Shown here: positions 11,432-22,350 of the stretch, piece after piece
How the letters are laid out: each line of letters starts with the position of its first letter
Numbering within the stretch: position 1 is the stretch's first letter
Origin: Typhlomys cinereus
Lineage: Eukaryota; Chordata; Mammalia; Rodentia; Platacanthomyidae
Direction of reading: 5' to 3'
Length of the DNA stretch: 64,000 nucleotides
Assembly (NCBI GenBank): GCA_023101885.1
Contig: JALPQD010000625.1
Span: forward strand, 391,671 to 455,670
Position numbers and translations under genes: made by a program
The notes under the pieces: generated by a model
The model's input: the letters and a program-made list of their open reading frames with translations, nothing else
Database searches by the model: none
Told to the model about the DNA's origin: nothing

Positions 11432-12440
11432 TACCAAACCCACCCAGCCCACCTAGAGACAGTAATTGCAAGAATTATGAACAGGAGGGATGGGGTAGGA
11501 GGGCCACACCAGAAACAAGGAGAGAAGAGACCATGTTACAGCAGAGAAAATAGGCGTCCATCAAGGACTCAAATAAGTAATGAGACATCTGATTAAGTTC
11601 ACAGACTTTTGTTCCTGATCATTTACTACTGAGGGGGTATGATCTCACCAGAAGAGGAGGGCATATAGTGTGGCAGATAAAAAGTAACCGTTGTGCAAAT
11701 TGGTGATAGACCCTTCCCTCACTGTGTTTTCCCACTTTTATTACATCTACCTTGAATGTGCTTTTATCACAAGACTCTAGTTTAACAGCTTTTTGTCTCT
11801 GGCCGGGGGTAACATACAATGCTCACCAGGATGGAGTGTAGGGCATTTCAGGAGCAGCAAAACTGCAAAAGAAAATCAACAAACCACAATCCAGAACTTC
11901 AGAGACTCTATATCAACCACCTAGAACTAGGCCAGCTTAATCTCTCCCCATCCTGAAGCTCAGGGAAATTTGCAGAAGAGGGGGCGGTAAGAGTGTAAGA
12001 GCAAAAGGATGGGAAGAGCAATGATATGTAAGTTACTTCATACAAGTTAGGGCTGAAGCAATCATAATTGGACTTTGCATGCCCTGCGCATTGTCCAACA
12101 CACTATTGACCCCACAAAGTCTAGCATCTGCTAAAGGCACCAAGATCTTTGGAGGCAAGGGATTGGCAGCCACAGTAGTGTTCCTATACCTAAGGGGAAC
12201 ACGGAAAGGGTTCAGGGAAAGGCCACTGGGTCCTTGTACGTCATCGGAGAGGAGGGCCCAGAGGAAAATCAGGCATGCACAAGAAAGGACTCTCTGGAAT
12301 TGGGGGAGGCGGGAGGCACTGGGGGATGGGGAGGGAGAGGGGTGGGGAGGAGGAGCAGGGGGTACGAGGGGAGGAGGAGGGAGGGAGGGAACTGGTGTAC
12401 CTATTAAGTTTGTATGAGCTGAAATAATAATAAAAAATGT
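11432..12440 (+). repeat. L1-A 3' UTR with polypurine G-rich tract
   Basis: Non-coding 3' end. The block at 12298-12395 is almost pure purine with many GGG/GGGG runs on the sense strand. It is followed by CTGGTGTACCTATTAAGTTT and the AATAATAATAAAAAATG tail. The same order recurs in the other L1 copies here. Confidence 0.85.
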
Positions 12441-12884
12441 ATTAATATAAAAATAGAATGTTTTTCCAATGAATGATGTCTTAATTGTCAAAGTATAGCC
12501 TTTCTCTCCTACAATGACTTTCTTTTGTTTTGACTTTCCGACCTCTCTAAGGGGCTCTAAGTTGGATTCACAGTGTGGATTTAAAGCTTTTGGTGATGTC
12601 TCCCTCATGAAGTCTTGTTCATGTGTTTTCCTTCTATCTTGTAATGTATTTGAGCCCTCTTTCATTTCCCAGCCCTCCATAGAGGAATCCTGCCCAGATT
12701 GTCTCTGCATCAAGAATACTTTGTAAGATTCAGGCACCTCTCAACCTCATCGGACTCACGTACAGGCAGGAAAAGCCCAGTGGTATCAAAATGTGAGCCT
12801 TGAATTTGAGATTGTTCACCTGCTCAGGGCCGCTGCAATGCAGTGTCACACACTCTGTGTCACAGGTATGCACGGATATGTCAT
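12441..12884. other. Intergenic, no gene recognised
   Basis: Nothing identifiable: no V exon, no RNA gene, no clear repeat. Confidence 0.35.
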
Positions 12885-13170
12885 CCAGGATGGAGGAGAT
12901 TGCTCCATTGTAAAGTGTTTGCCACCTCAGTTTGAGGACCCAAGTTCTGATCCCCAGGCCCCGCATGAAGCTTGATATGGTGGAATAAATCCGTAATCAT
13001 AGCACTTCTAGAAGATGACAGGAACTGTAGAACCCCCAAGAAGCTCACAAGTGAGTTAACTTAGTGTACACAGTGGCAAACCAGACCCTGTCTCCAGCTG
13101 GAAGGAGAGGACTGGCACCCCAGGTTGCCCTCTGACCTATGAAATGTACAAGGTGGTCCAAATTTCCTAG
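12885..13170 (+). mobile_element. Decayed B4/B3-type composite SINE
   Basis: Shows the rodent SINE order: GGATGGAGGAGATTGCTCCA, then CAAGTTCTGATCCCCAGGCC, a B1-like middle (GTAATCATAGCACTTCTAGA), and a CAGGTTGCCCTCTGACCT end. Strongly diverged; exact family uncertain. Confidence 0.6.
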
Positions 13171-13371
13171 AGTAGCAGGTGCTGGTTCTAGAACAGTTGT
13201 TTCTGTTTTTCAGGCAAGAGCCCAAGGGATTGTTGAATCAAATTACTCTCTAAGGGGTATAAAAAGCATGTGTCTTGATAGTGAGGACCACACCCCATGT
13301 TTGTAGTTGTCTTTTCAGCTTTATCATGGTGAAGACAGAAATAAGACAGAGGCTCCCTTGATTTTTAAAAT

Positions 13372-13423
<52 letters not shown>
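13372..13423. repeat. (TG)n microsatellite
   Basis: About 25 TG units with a single interruption at the 5' end (GTGTGAGTG). No SINE body is attached, unlike the other TG tracts in the window. Confidence 0.95.
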
Positions 13424-13425
<2 letters not shown>

Positions 13426-14029
13426 GCACTAACATTCACACATGGAGATCCCAGAAGTCAACTTCCATAAGTTGGTTTTTACCTCCCACTGGGTAGAGAC
13501 AGTGTCTCTCTTAGAGCTGGACAAGATAACTCCTGAAACAACCTGCAAACGTCTTTGCAGCAAATTCTTCAAACTCCAGATAAGAATTTACTCAAAAATG
13601 TCTGCATTGAAACTCTTGATGCCATAGGGAAAGAACCTGACACTCTTGGCCCAGATTTCAGGAAACAATGTGTCACACTTAACCCAGATTGTGAGTGACA
13701 ATCATTTATTTTCTCCCATATTTAAGACAGAGTTTGCAGAGCCAAAAAAAAAAAATGTTAAACCCAATGGTATAACATTATGTGTAGAAGTCTGGACTTG
13801 TAAGTCAGGAAAGTGCAGAAATGTGCATTTGAGCTGAACTGAATGCTGCAAAGGGTTATTTTGTTGAACTTTCAAGTTCCCTTAAGAGAAAGTGAAGAAA
13901 CCCAGAGAAGGCCAACGTGGAGATGGAAGGGCATGTGGTTAGTGAAGGCTCCATGACGGTGGCTGTGCACACTCAGGCATCTAGAACACATCCACCTACA
14001 GTGTTACATCAATCAAAACATAAGAAAGA
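13424..14029. other. Intergenic, no gene recognised
   Basis: 13440-13520 faintly resembles an old rodent repeat (minus-strand SINE type). The remainder is unassigned. Confidence 0.35.
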
Positions 14030-14150
14030 GATGGGCATGGAAGTTCATGCTGTGAATCCCAGAACCCCAGATTAAGAGGTGCATGGATCATGAGTTCTAG
14101 ACTAGTTTGGGCTACACAGTGAGACATTGCTCCTACCACCCGCCCATAAA
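14030..14150 (+). mobile_element. B1-like SINE (7SL-derived), decayed
   Basis: Recognisable blocks: GATGGGCATGGAAGTTCATG, TGTGAATCCCAGAACCCCAG, GATCATGAGTTCTAGACTAG, GGGCTACACAGTGAGACATT. This is the B1 order in the plus orientation. Old copy. Confidence 0.7.
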
Positions 14151-14289
14151 TGAAGCATCAGAAAGAAAAATGAGAAAGAAAAAGAAATGAAAGTATTTGG
14201 CCATAAATGTTGAAGTTATCTTGGGAAAAAATTAAACATCAGATAAGAAAAAGACAAATCATGAATTGAAAAGTAAGTGTTTATTTCTG

Positions 14290-16740
14290 GGTTAAGTACA
14301 AAAAACAGTGACATCAGCTTATGGGTCAGTAAGATCAATGTGGTGAAAATGACTATCTGATCCAAGGCAGTGTACAGACTCAATGCAATCCCAGTCAAAA
14401 TCCTAAAGCAATTCCTCATAGAACTGGAAAAAAAATTTCAACATTCAAATGGCAAAAAAAGATCCTGATTAGCCAAAAATATCTTGAGCTATAATAATAC
14501 TGCTGGAAGTATCAAAATCCCAGGTTCCAAATTATACTTCAGAGGTATAGAAATAAACACAGCTTGATACTGGTCTCTCCCCCAAAAAAACAGACAAATG
14601 GACCAATGGATTAGAACAGAGAACCCAGATATAAACTCCCAAACATACAGCACCTGCCTTTTTAAAAAGGTACCAAATATGAATGCTGGGGAAAAGACAC
14701 CATTTTGAACAAGTGGTGTTGGTAAAATTGGACATCTACACGTAGAAGAATAAATATTGATTGTTTATTCTCTCCTTACACAAAAATCAAATCCAAAAGG
14801 TTCAAAGACTTAGAAGATGAACCCAAAACCCTGAAACTTTTAAAAGAAAGAGTATAGAGTAGACTTGAATTGATAGGCCTAGGTAAAGATTTTCTAAACA
14901 GCATTGCAAATGCTCAGGAAATAAGAACAGTAATCAAAAAATGGGGTTTCATGTTCTGCAAAAGAAACTGTTAACTGTACAAAAAAAATTGCACGGAATG
15001 ACAGAAAAATCTTACAAAAGATTAATATCCAGAGTATACAAAAAGCTTAAAAAACTAAACACTAAAAATAATTCCAATTAAAAATAGGCCCTGGAATTAA
15101 ACAGGGAACTCTTTAAAGAAGATAAAATGTCAAACAAATATCTTAAAAGATGCTCAACTTCCTTGATTATAAGAGAAATGCAAATAAAAAAAAACCTGCA
15201 ATACCATCTTGTTTTAGTCAGAATGGCTAAGATCAAGAACAAACAACAGAGACTGCCAGCAAGGATGTGCAGAAAAGGGAACAACAGCTATTCACTACTG
15301 ATAGGAGTATAAACTAGTACAGGCTCTTTGGATATCAGTGTGGCAGTTCTTTCGAGAGTTAAAAATGGAACTATTGTATGAGCGCTTGTAGGAATATTCC
15401 CAAAGTCTCTACATGTTTTTTTTACAAAGACACTTGTTCTTCCATGTTCATTGAAGCTCTATTCACAGTAGCAAGAAAATTCAATCCGTGAATATGACCA
15501 TCCACAGAGGAATGGATAATGAAAATGTGGTGCATAGATACAAAAGAATACTATTCAGCCATCAGAAAGGATGATATTACAGAATTTGTTGGTTAAATGT
15601 ATGGATCTGGAAAATTTAATATGTACCAAGGTTGATTGAGATCAATAAGCAATATTGATCTCAGACAGACACAGAAAAAAAAACATGTTCTGCATATTTT
15701 CTCTTGTATGCGGATGACAGCATTGACATCCTTGCCAATGCATTTGGAATTACTATGAGAGTCAGAAGATTTGAAAAGGATCAAAGAGTAGGAAGGTGGG
15801 AAGGGATGGTTAGGTGAAACCTTTTAGGGGAGAGATTTAGCATATCATGCCAAGTAGGGTGAGAGAGAGCAATGAGGAAAAATACTAGGGGGGGGAGTAT
15901 GTGATATAGGAAGGACAGAGAGACTTAAAGAAAAACCTTAAGATTATGAGAGATAACCCCATAGGAACCTCCTATGCTAGTAATATGTCAAAAAAACAAA
16001 AAAAATTATTTTAAAGAAAATAACAAAATGGGCAATCCCAAGGCAGAAGAGCACAGAGAGAGGATAACAGAACAAAACAAAAAATTACCTTGAGCTGATC
16101 CACTTAGAACTCTAGTATTGTAATAAAACTATACTAGAAATAACAGGAATGTGACACTTTCTGATAAGTCATTGGTCAGAGAGGTCTTAAAGGCCCCCAA
16201 ACATCATATACTTTTCTCATAGCTCTTGGTTGCTCTCCAAAAAACTGATAGCAAGACCCTGTTACTGAAGATGCAACCCACATGAATCAAAGAACACGGG
16301 CAAAATTCATCAAGAGGAAATTCTTTGAGTTTCCTCCTTGCCAGATAATTTACATACTACCAAGGAATACTGTAGAAGTTGCTGGGGAAGAAAAATAATC
16401 AAAGGCTCTTCAACTTATGAGAAAATTGCAATAAAAATCACCATGGCAGGAGGTGACCAGCAGCGTAATAGTTACATGAACGGCTTTCTGATTGAACTCA
16501 AGACCCAATTTTCAGAATTGAACACATGCCTGTTACTGTTAACTAGAATGAGAACCTGCAAAAGAGAAGGAAATAGATCACTAGGGAGGAACAGCTTGTG
16601 GACCCACAGATAGGAAGACAGTACACCAAACTGCTCTTTAAATACCTGTTATTATATCCATGGATTGGAAGAGCACTCAGCACTCAACCTCGAAGCCTTC
16701 TTCTGCCACAAAGGTAGAGATTCCAACACCCTCACAGGAT
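14290..16740 (+). mobile_element. Old L1 (Lx-like): ORF2 3' half plus 3' UTR
   Basis: From about 14330 the sequence follows the ORF2 C-terminal third: AATGCAATCCCAGTCAAAAT, ACAGACAAATGGACCAATGG, AAGAGAAATGCAAATAAAAA, GAATACTATTCAGCCATC. Stops are frequent. From about 16020 it continues as a mouse Lx-type 3' UTR (TTGGTTGCTCTCCAAAAAAC, GCAAGACCCTGTTACTGAAG). It is an older family than L1-A to L1-E, 5' truncated. Confidence 0.8.
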
Positions 16741-17160
16741 GCAGCCTAGGGCAGTGGAAGAGCAGGGAAGTGCACAACAATGGCCACCAAAATGCAGAGT
16801 CAGGCCAAACTAATTTCTCCCCAGCCTAACTCAGATCCTTAGAAGCAAGGGAATAACAGCCACAAGAGTGTCCCTGTACTAAAGGGGAACACAAGAAAGG
16901 GCTTTAGGCATTGATACTGAGTCCTTACACCTAATTAGAGTGCAGGACACAGAGGGAAGTTGGAAATTCACACTAAAGAATGATCCAGGGATGGAGAGGG
17001 AAGAGGGAGCATCTTGAGAAAGAGGGGGAGGAGGGGGAAGAAAGGGGAAAAGAGGGGAGGGAACAAGGGGGTCTGGGGAGGGGTGGAGGGAGGGAGGGGA
17101 CCAGGGTACCTATTATGTCTGTATGAGTGAAAAAATTAAATAAATAAATTTAAAAATTTT
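16741..17160 (+). mobile_element. L1 3' UTR fragment with polypurine tract
   Basis: Matches the L1-A 3' UTR order: AAGCAAGGGAATAACAGCCA, AAGGGGAACACAAGAAAGGG, a G-rich purine block (16985-17100), GTACCTATTATGTCTGTATG and an AAATAAATAAATTT tail. Severely 5' truncated. Confidence 0.75.
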
Positions 17161-17655
17161 CTCCCCAACCTAAGGCTCAGGGAACCTTGCAGAAGAGGGG
17201 ATGGTAAGATGATAAGAGCCTAAAGATGGGAAGGTCCACTGTTGGACAAGACAGACCATTCAAGACAGAGATGCTTTATTCAGGAACTCACTGCAGTGAG
17301 ACTTGTCCTAACAGTCCTGCACACAGAATGACACACAAACATGCCCCCATAGACTAGAGAGGATCTCAGCAGAGATAATTACATGCAGTGGAAACCTTGG
17401 GGACCAGGGATGGATGAGTGAGGGGAGTGACCCTATTCAGGGGACAGCTAGAAGAGGGGCCACTTGGTTTGCCACAGAGGCCTGAACCCCCACAAGAGTG
17501 GACAAGCCAAAGGGAGCCCTGTCCTCATAGAAGTGGACAGGTAGGAGAGTGAGAGGGAGAGGGATGGACTGATGAAGGGACGTGAGGGAGGATGGGACAG
17601 AGGGAGGGAATAGTACTCAATATGCTCGTGCAACTGGAAAAATATTAAATTAAAA
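17161..17655 (+). repeat. L1-type 3' UTR repeat, variant subfamily (copy 1)
   Basis: Starts like other L1 3' UTRs here (AAGGCTCAGGGAACCTTGCA) but then has a distinct body: GACAAGACAGACCATTCAAG, CTCACTGCAGTGAGACTTGT, AGGAGAGTGAGAGGGAGAGG. It ends with a short AT-rich tail. A clear paralogue lies at 56045-56520, defining a separate 3' UTR variant. Confidence 0.65.
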
Positions 17656-17775
17656 GTTACTTATACTGAAACAATGCAGAAACAACTGAAACACAATATT
17701 AGATAGGTTCACTTGCAAGCCTGTAGCTTTATGTCACATAATAACTCTCCTCATTGCTCAAAATTTTCTACTTTA

Positions 17776-18066
17776 TTTTTTTTTAATTTTTTTAATTATT
17801 ATTATTATTTATTCAACTGTGTGTATGTGCGTGCACGCGTGTGTCTGTGTGTGTGTGTATGTGTAGAACCACGGACGAATTCGTGAATCACCATGGACGC
17901 CTCCACTTCCTTCTGCCCTGGGATTCACAAGCTCCGCCCTACCAGGACCAGAAGCGCAGGCCGCCCCCGCTTCCGTCTGGCGTCTATACGTGGGATCTGG
18001 GATCCGAACTCGGGACCTTCCGCCTGCAAGGCGGAGGCTTAACTCCTGAGCCACCTCTTCAGCCCC
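17776..18066 (-). mobile_element. tRNA-derived SINE (DIP-like), copy 2
   Basis: Same family as the copy at 3429-3718, minus orientation, with an internal TG-rich tract (17818-17863) and an AT-rich tail. A perfect 16-base target-site duplication AAAATTTTCTACTTTA flanks it at 17760-17775 and 18067-18082. The insertion is recent and complete. Confidence 0.93.
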
Positions 18067-18082
18067 AAAATTTTCTACTTTA

Positions 18083-18580
18083 AATGAGAAAAGATTCCAT
18101 GAAATTTACAATTGTTTTCTGGATAAAAGATTATTGACACTTTTTTAAAAATTTAATTTTTACTTTTTTTTGGAATTTCACACATGAATTCAGTGTATTT
18201 ATAATATTTTCACACATTCACTCCCAATCTCATCCCCTCACACCTTTCACCATTACAACTCCCTTTCTTCCCTTCCTGTCTCCTTATTTTCATCATGTCT
18301 TTCCATATGTTTGGCCCACTGAGTTCCATCCTCAAGCTGGCCATGGTCTGAAGAAAATGCTTTAAAATACAATCAAAGAAGTCTTCATGAAGAATGGAAA
18401 ACATTCAGTTACAAAACTCCCAAGGGAAACAAACGACTATAACAATTTAAGACTTTTCTATACCATAGTTTCAAGCTCTATTCCTAACAAGTGCTTTAAA
18501 GATCCCCAGGGGAAATGAAGCTGGTGGTGGGGAACCGAAATATCTGAAAGCCCAAGCCTCGGTGAGCAGCAAGCCCAGGA
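18083..18580. other. 3' flank of the functional IGKV3-like gene
   Basis: No gene. 18150-18350 is pyrimidine-rich and may be an old minus-strand retroelement end, unassigned. Confidence 0.35.
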
Positions 18581-18608
18581 GGTTTTTGTTCAGCCCTGGA
18601 GCATTGTG
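18581..18608 (-). promoter_or_regulatory. 12-RSS of the functional IGKV3-like gene
   Basis: On the minus strand: heptamer CACAATG (18602-18608), 12-base spacer, perfect nonamer ACAAAAACC (18581-18589). The heptamer departs from CACAGTG at position 5; the essential CAC is intact, so use in V-J joining is expected, perhaps at reduced frequency. Confidence 0.93.
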
Positions 18609-19195
18609 GGAGGAGGCTCCTTGCTCTGCTGACAGTAATATGTGGCAGCAGCATCGGCCTCCACAGGATGGATGGTGAGGGTGAAAGCTGTCCCAGACCC
18701 ACTGCCGCTGAATCTGGCAGGGACCCCAGATGCTCGATTGGATGCTCTATAGATAAGGAGCCTGGGAGGCTGTCCTGGTTTTTGTTGATACCAGTGCATC
18801 AAATTAATGCCAAATATGCCACTAACAGACTGGCTGGCCCTGCAGGAGATGGTGGCCTTCTGTCCCAGAGCCACAGCCACAGAAGCTGGAGACTGGGTCA
18901 GCACGATGTCGCCAGACGAAACTGGAAAGAGAAGTACACAAAAGTCACTGTCACAAATGCATTAAAATCATCCAGTGTAAGACAATTATACAAGAAATCT
19001 CGAACAACACTCATGGAAACCACTCTGAGAAGCAAGAAAAGAAGGGAGGGCTGGGAGCTGAAAGCCAATTATGTATGCCAGAATGGTCAGGTATTTTCAG
19101 GCGTGGAATAAGTTTAATGCTCTCAACGCTTCTCTGCACCTCTCACCTGGAACCCAGAGCAGCAGTACCCATAGCAGGAGAGCGGCTGACCCCAT
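18609..19195 (-). CDS. IGKV: Immunoglobulin kappa variable segment, IGKV3-like, apparently functional
   Basis: The leader exon is 19195 down to 19147 ([16 protein letters not shown], donor CCAG|GTGAGA), an intact hydrophobic signal peptide. The V exon runs 18921-18609 after TTTCCAG. The joined protein continues SSG then [18 protein letters not shown]. It has ATISC (Cys23), [33 protein letters not shown] and ATYYC (Cys104), with a germline CDR3 of QQSKEPPP. The long CDR1 ([11 protein letters not shown]) and [12 protein letters not shown] match subgroup 3. There is no stop or frameshift, the splice sites are canonical, the decamer promoter is perfect and an RSS is present. It supplies the variable half of kappa light chains in B cells after RAG joining. 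Expression is not shown by sequence alone. Confidence 0.94.
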
Positions 19196-19289
19196 TTCTA
19201 ACGGCTGCACTAGAGGTGCTTCAGTGGCCACTGGCAAGATGCCTTTAAAGATGCTTTCAGGAGCCTGGACCAATTGCCAAAAGCACAAT

Positions 19290-19299
19290 ATGCAAATCA
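19290..19299 (-). promoter_or_regulatory. V-kappa decamer/octamer promoter element
   Basis: Minus strand TGATTTGCAT, a perfect decamer containing the Oct1/Oct2 octamer, 95 bases before the leader ATG. A TTTAAAG element lies between it and the leader. It is the usual B-cell promoter element of V-kappa genes. Confidence 0.93.
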
Positions 19300-20125
19300 G
19301 CTCAGATGAGCTTGGGCTGGTGCTCAAATGGGCACCTGCTCTTGATTCACCTAATGGCAGCTTTTTCTAGAAAAGCTGCGTTCTGGTCCAGGGGATTCTG
19401 AGGGCTGCTCTGCTGAGTGTCACCTCCTGAGGGCTTTGAGGTGCTGTGTGCAGGGTGTGTTGTGGGTGCTCTCTTCTGGCGGATGTGAGCTTCTCTAGGA
19501 ACACTCTGGTCCCTCGGGAATGCATTTTTCAACCAATGATGCATCCCACCTGACGATTCATGGCAGGTGAAGAAAGCAATTTTTTATGAAAGTGTGGAAG
19601 ACATTGTCTTGCAAAATCTGTGAAGGATGAAATTTAGGTGAAGGCAGAGAACCTACCCTAACTTATAATCATGTTTCTCTGTGAATAAAGATGTATTCTC
19701 CATCCATTAACACAAAAGCCCATTCTGAGACCCCCAAGACAGCATCATAGACAGAAGAGCTATTTCCCTGGGTCCTGTTCAGAATGAGGACACTTAGTCT
19801 CCGACACATACTCATTCTATCCACGTCTGTGCAAGTAAAACTGTGGAACACAATTTCTCCAATCATTTTAGTTTGGTCGTTAAGACTGGATTCATTTTAT
19901 AGGTAATGTTATACCTACCTCTAAAATATCAAATTAAAAATCTTCACATTAATATATGCCTTGGAAGTTAACACCATGAGGAATTGAGTGAAAAAATCAA
20001 GTATTTTAAATTTAAAAGACAGGCATTTAGACAAAAAAATTCACAAGATCTCCAAAAATGTCAGTTACAGAAAAGTATTTTATTTCAAATGATTCTGTAA
20101 ATAAACCCAACATTTTTCCAGATTC
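19300..20125. other. 5' flank of the functional IGKV3-like gene
   Basis: No other gene or clear repeat. Ordinary intergenic DNA. Confidence 0.35.
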
Positions 20126-20312
20126 TATATACTGTGTGTTTATGTGTCTGTGTATGTTTGACTGCATGTCCATATGTTTGTTTGTGTGCAAGCATGTGTG
20201 TATGTATACCTCTGTGAGCATGTCCATGTGTTCTTGTTTACATGTATGTGTGTCCCTGTGTGTGCATGCACAAATGCATATGCACATGTATGCATGTGTG
20301 TATGCATGATCT
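20126..20312. repeat. Degenerate TG-rich tract
   Basis: Imperfect TGTG/TATG/CATG alternation over about 190 bases. An old decayed microsatellite; the long open frames across it come only from low complexity. Confidence 0.8.
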
Positions 20313-21560
20313 TGTACAGAACAAATGTTGAGATTAGCTATCTTTTTCTCCCAATAACCCACCTTATTTTTTGAAACAAATCTGTTCCCATGCAGGGTGA
20401 CTTGTACCTGAGCTTTTGGTGGAGTATGAATCATACACCACTGGGTGTACCTTTGAGGAAAGCACCTTCTGTTTCCTCCCCCATCCGTTTTAGCTCTCAC
20501 AAGTTGCTCAGGGAAGCATGGGGTCTCTTGAGAACTTTCCCCTATGTACTGAAATGTTGATAGAACCACTGATGTGCAGGTGTTGCGTAAATATCAATAG
20601 CTGTCCAGAAAACCTTGTCTGGCTACACCTCTGTCCCACTTCAGGATTCTCCAGTCTTACCTTTCTCTCTTCTTCAATGTTCCCTGAGATTTGGAGAAGT
20701 GGTGGGAGTGGCTTAGATGTCCTATTTATACTAGGATAAATGAAATATTTTTACTTGTTTTTACATGCCTAATTTTTTATTGTAGATTGTTACACATCTA
20801 AACTACCTTCCTGAGCCCTGCAGCAGCTGAAGGTGGGCTGTGTCAACAATTTGATGTTGTGCACCTGTCTGGAGCTCTGGCCCTGTCTCCTAAAGAAAAC
20901 TATTGGCATCAGATCTCTGGAAGCCAGGGTTGGGCTGCGGGAGCCTGTATAGCATCGGAGAGTCTATAAACAACAGTACACACAGTGCATCCTGGAGACA
21001 AGTAGCAGAGAGATAAATGTACTGAGTAGTCCCAGAAAAGCGATCACGTGCCTACAAATGATCAGAAATCACCTCTGAAATACCGTGTTCAAAGTTACTC
21101 CTGTAGGACAACGTGCAGCTCCATCCATACATCCAAAGAAAGCCCAGGGCAGCTGTAACTTGGAAGCTTAAGCACAGCATATATAAGGATCATGCTAGTC
21201 ACCATCTGTAGGTCAGCACTGTGATCTGTAACCTCCCAAATACCTCTGGGAAGGTGACTAAGGTGTCACAGAGCCTCCTCCTGATGAGCAAATGAACAGT
21301 CAGTCTCCAAATTCTCATGCAGCAATTCTTTATTGAGTCACAATACACCAATGTAGAATTACACAGCTAAAGACTGAGGGGAAAAATTTATGGCCGAATC
21401 ACTCATTTCATGGAAATTTCATTTTCAGTAGGATTATTAGGGAAACAAATAATATACAGCTAAAATTTCTGTTGCCACTGTTATACTGCTTGCATGAAAT
21501 TCTCCAGAAAATTAGTGTTCTTGACTGATCTATGTTACAGTTTTAAAATACTCAATTCCA
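20313..21560. other. Intergenic, no gene recognised
   Basis: No V exon, RNA gene or definite repeat found on either strand. Confidence 0.35.
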
Positions 21561-21690
21561 TCTGGTATTGTGTCACAGTTCTTAAATCCCTACACTTAGG
21601 TGCTAAGGAAGGAGAATCTTGAGTCTAAAGACAGCCTAAGCTACATAGCCAGTTGGGTACAGACCGTATGTCAGAAATAAAGCACACATG
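21561..21690 (+). mobile_element. B1-like SINE fragment
   Basis: AAATCCCTACACTTAGGTGC, GGAAGGAGAATCTTGAGTCT and GACAGCCTAAGCTACATAGC follow the B1 order. Strongly diverged, merging into a CA-rich tail. Confidence 0.6.
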
Positions 21691-21865
21691 CACAGAGACA
21701 TATATACACACAAACAATTACATGCAATCACATGTATATACATATATATACACACACACACACACAAAGGAACATGAACACACAACACATAGACGCATAA
21801 AAACGCACATATATACATACATGCACAAACATGTGAATGTACACATTAACACACTTTTGTGTGTT
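21691..21865. repeat. CA/TA-rich degenerate microsatellite
   Basis: Alternating CA, TA and CG dinucleotides, including CATATATATACACACACACA. Probably the expanded tail of the adjacent B1-like element. Confidence 0.8.
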
Positions 21866-21994
21866 TTTGCATAGAGTTCCATACATTACAATATGTGCGA
21901 AGTTCACAAGGTCACTTTCTGTTCCCCACTAATGGTGCTTTTCTTGTTTTAAAGTAGCAGCACCTCCTTCTCACAATGGAAGGCTCTATGGACT

Positions 21995-22350
21995 CTGAGA
22001 CAGACTATTGACCTCACAAAGTCTAGCATTTGCTAAAGACACTAGGATCCTTAGAGGCAAGGGATTGACAGCCACAGTAGTGTTCCTATGCTTAAGAGGA
22101 ACACAGGAAAGGGTTCTGGGAAATGCCACTGGGTCCTTGCATCTCATCAGAGAGGAAGACCCAGAGGAGAGTTTGGCATGCACATTAAAGGATGCTCCAG
22201 GGATGTGAGGGGGAGGCACTGGGGGATGGGGAGGGAAGGGGGAGCGGAGATGGACACAGGGGGATAGGGGGTTGGAGGGAGGGAGGGACTGGTGTAACTG
22301 TTAAGTTTTTATGAGTAGAAAAACAGAAAAAATCAAAAAAAAAAAGGAAA
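21995..22350 (+). mobile_element. L1 3' UTR fragment
   Basis: CTATTGACCTCACAAAGTCT, GGCAAGGGATTGACAGCCAC, TTAAGAGGAACACAGGAAAG, purine-rich block 22208-22290, then CTGTTAAGTTTTTATGAGTA and an A-rich tail. Same family as L1-A; only about 350 bases inserted. Confidence 0.85.

Larger units (their letters stand above)
6068..12440 (+). mobile_element. L1-A: near full-length LINE-1
   Basis: Contains two 5' UTR monomer units, ORF1, a ~50-base inter-ORF gap, ORF2, a G-rich polypurine 3' UTR and an A-rich tail (12420-12460). The 3' UTR matches those of L1-B, L1-C and L1-E in this window, so all belong to one active-in-the-past family. Many stops and shifts show it is dead. I could not define its target-site duplication. 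Confidence 0.95.

Noticed and set aside
12033..12737. 234-codon open frame (-)
   Set aside because: Antisense to the L1-A polypurine 3' UTR; Pro/Ser-rich artefact. The same shadow appears over other L1 3' UTRs.
20027..20569. 180-codon open frame (-)
   Set aside because: It spans a degenerate TG/CA tract; the His/Thr/Cys/Met-rich composition reflects low complexity.
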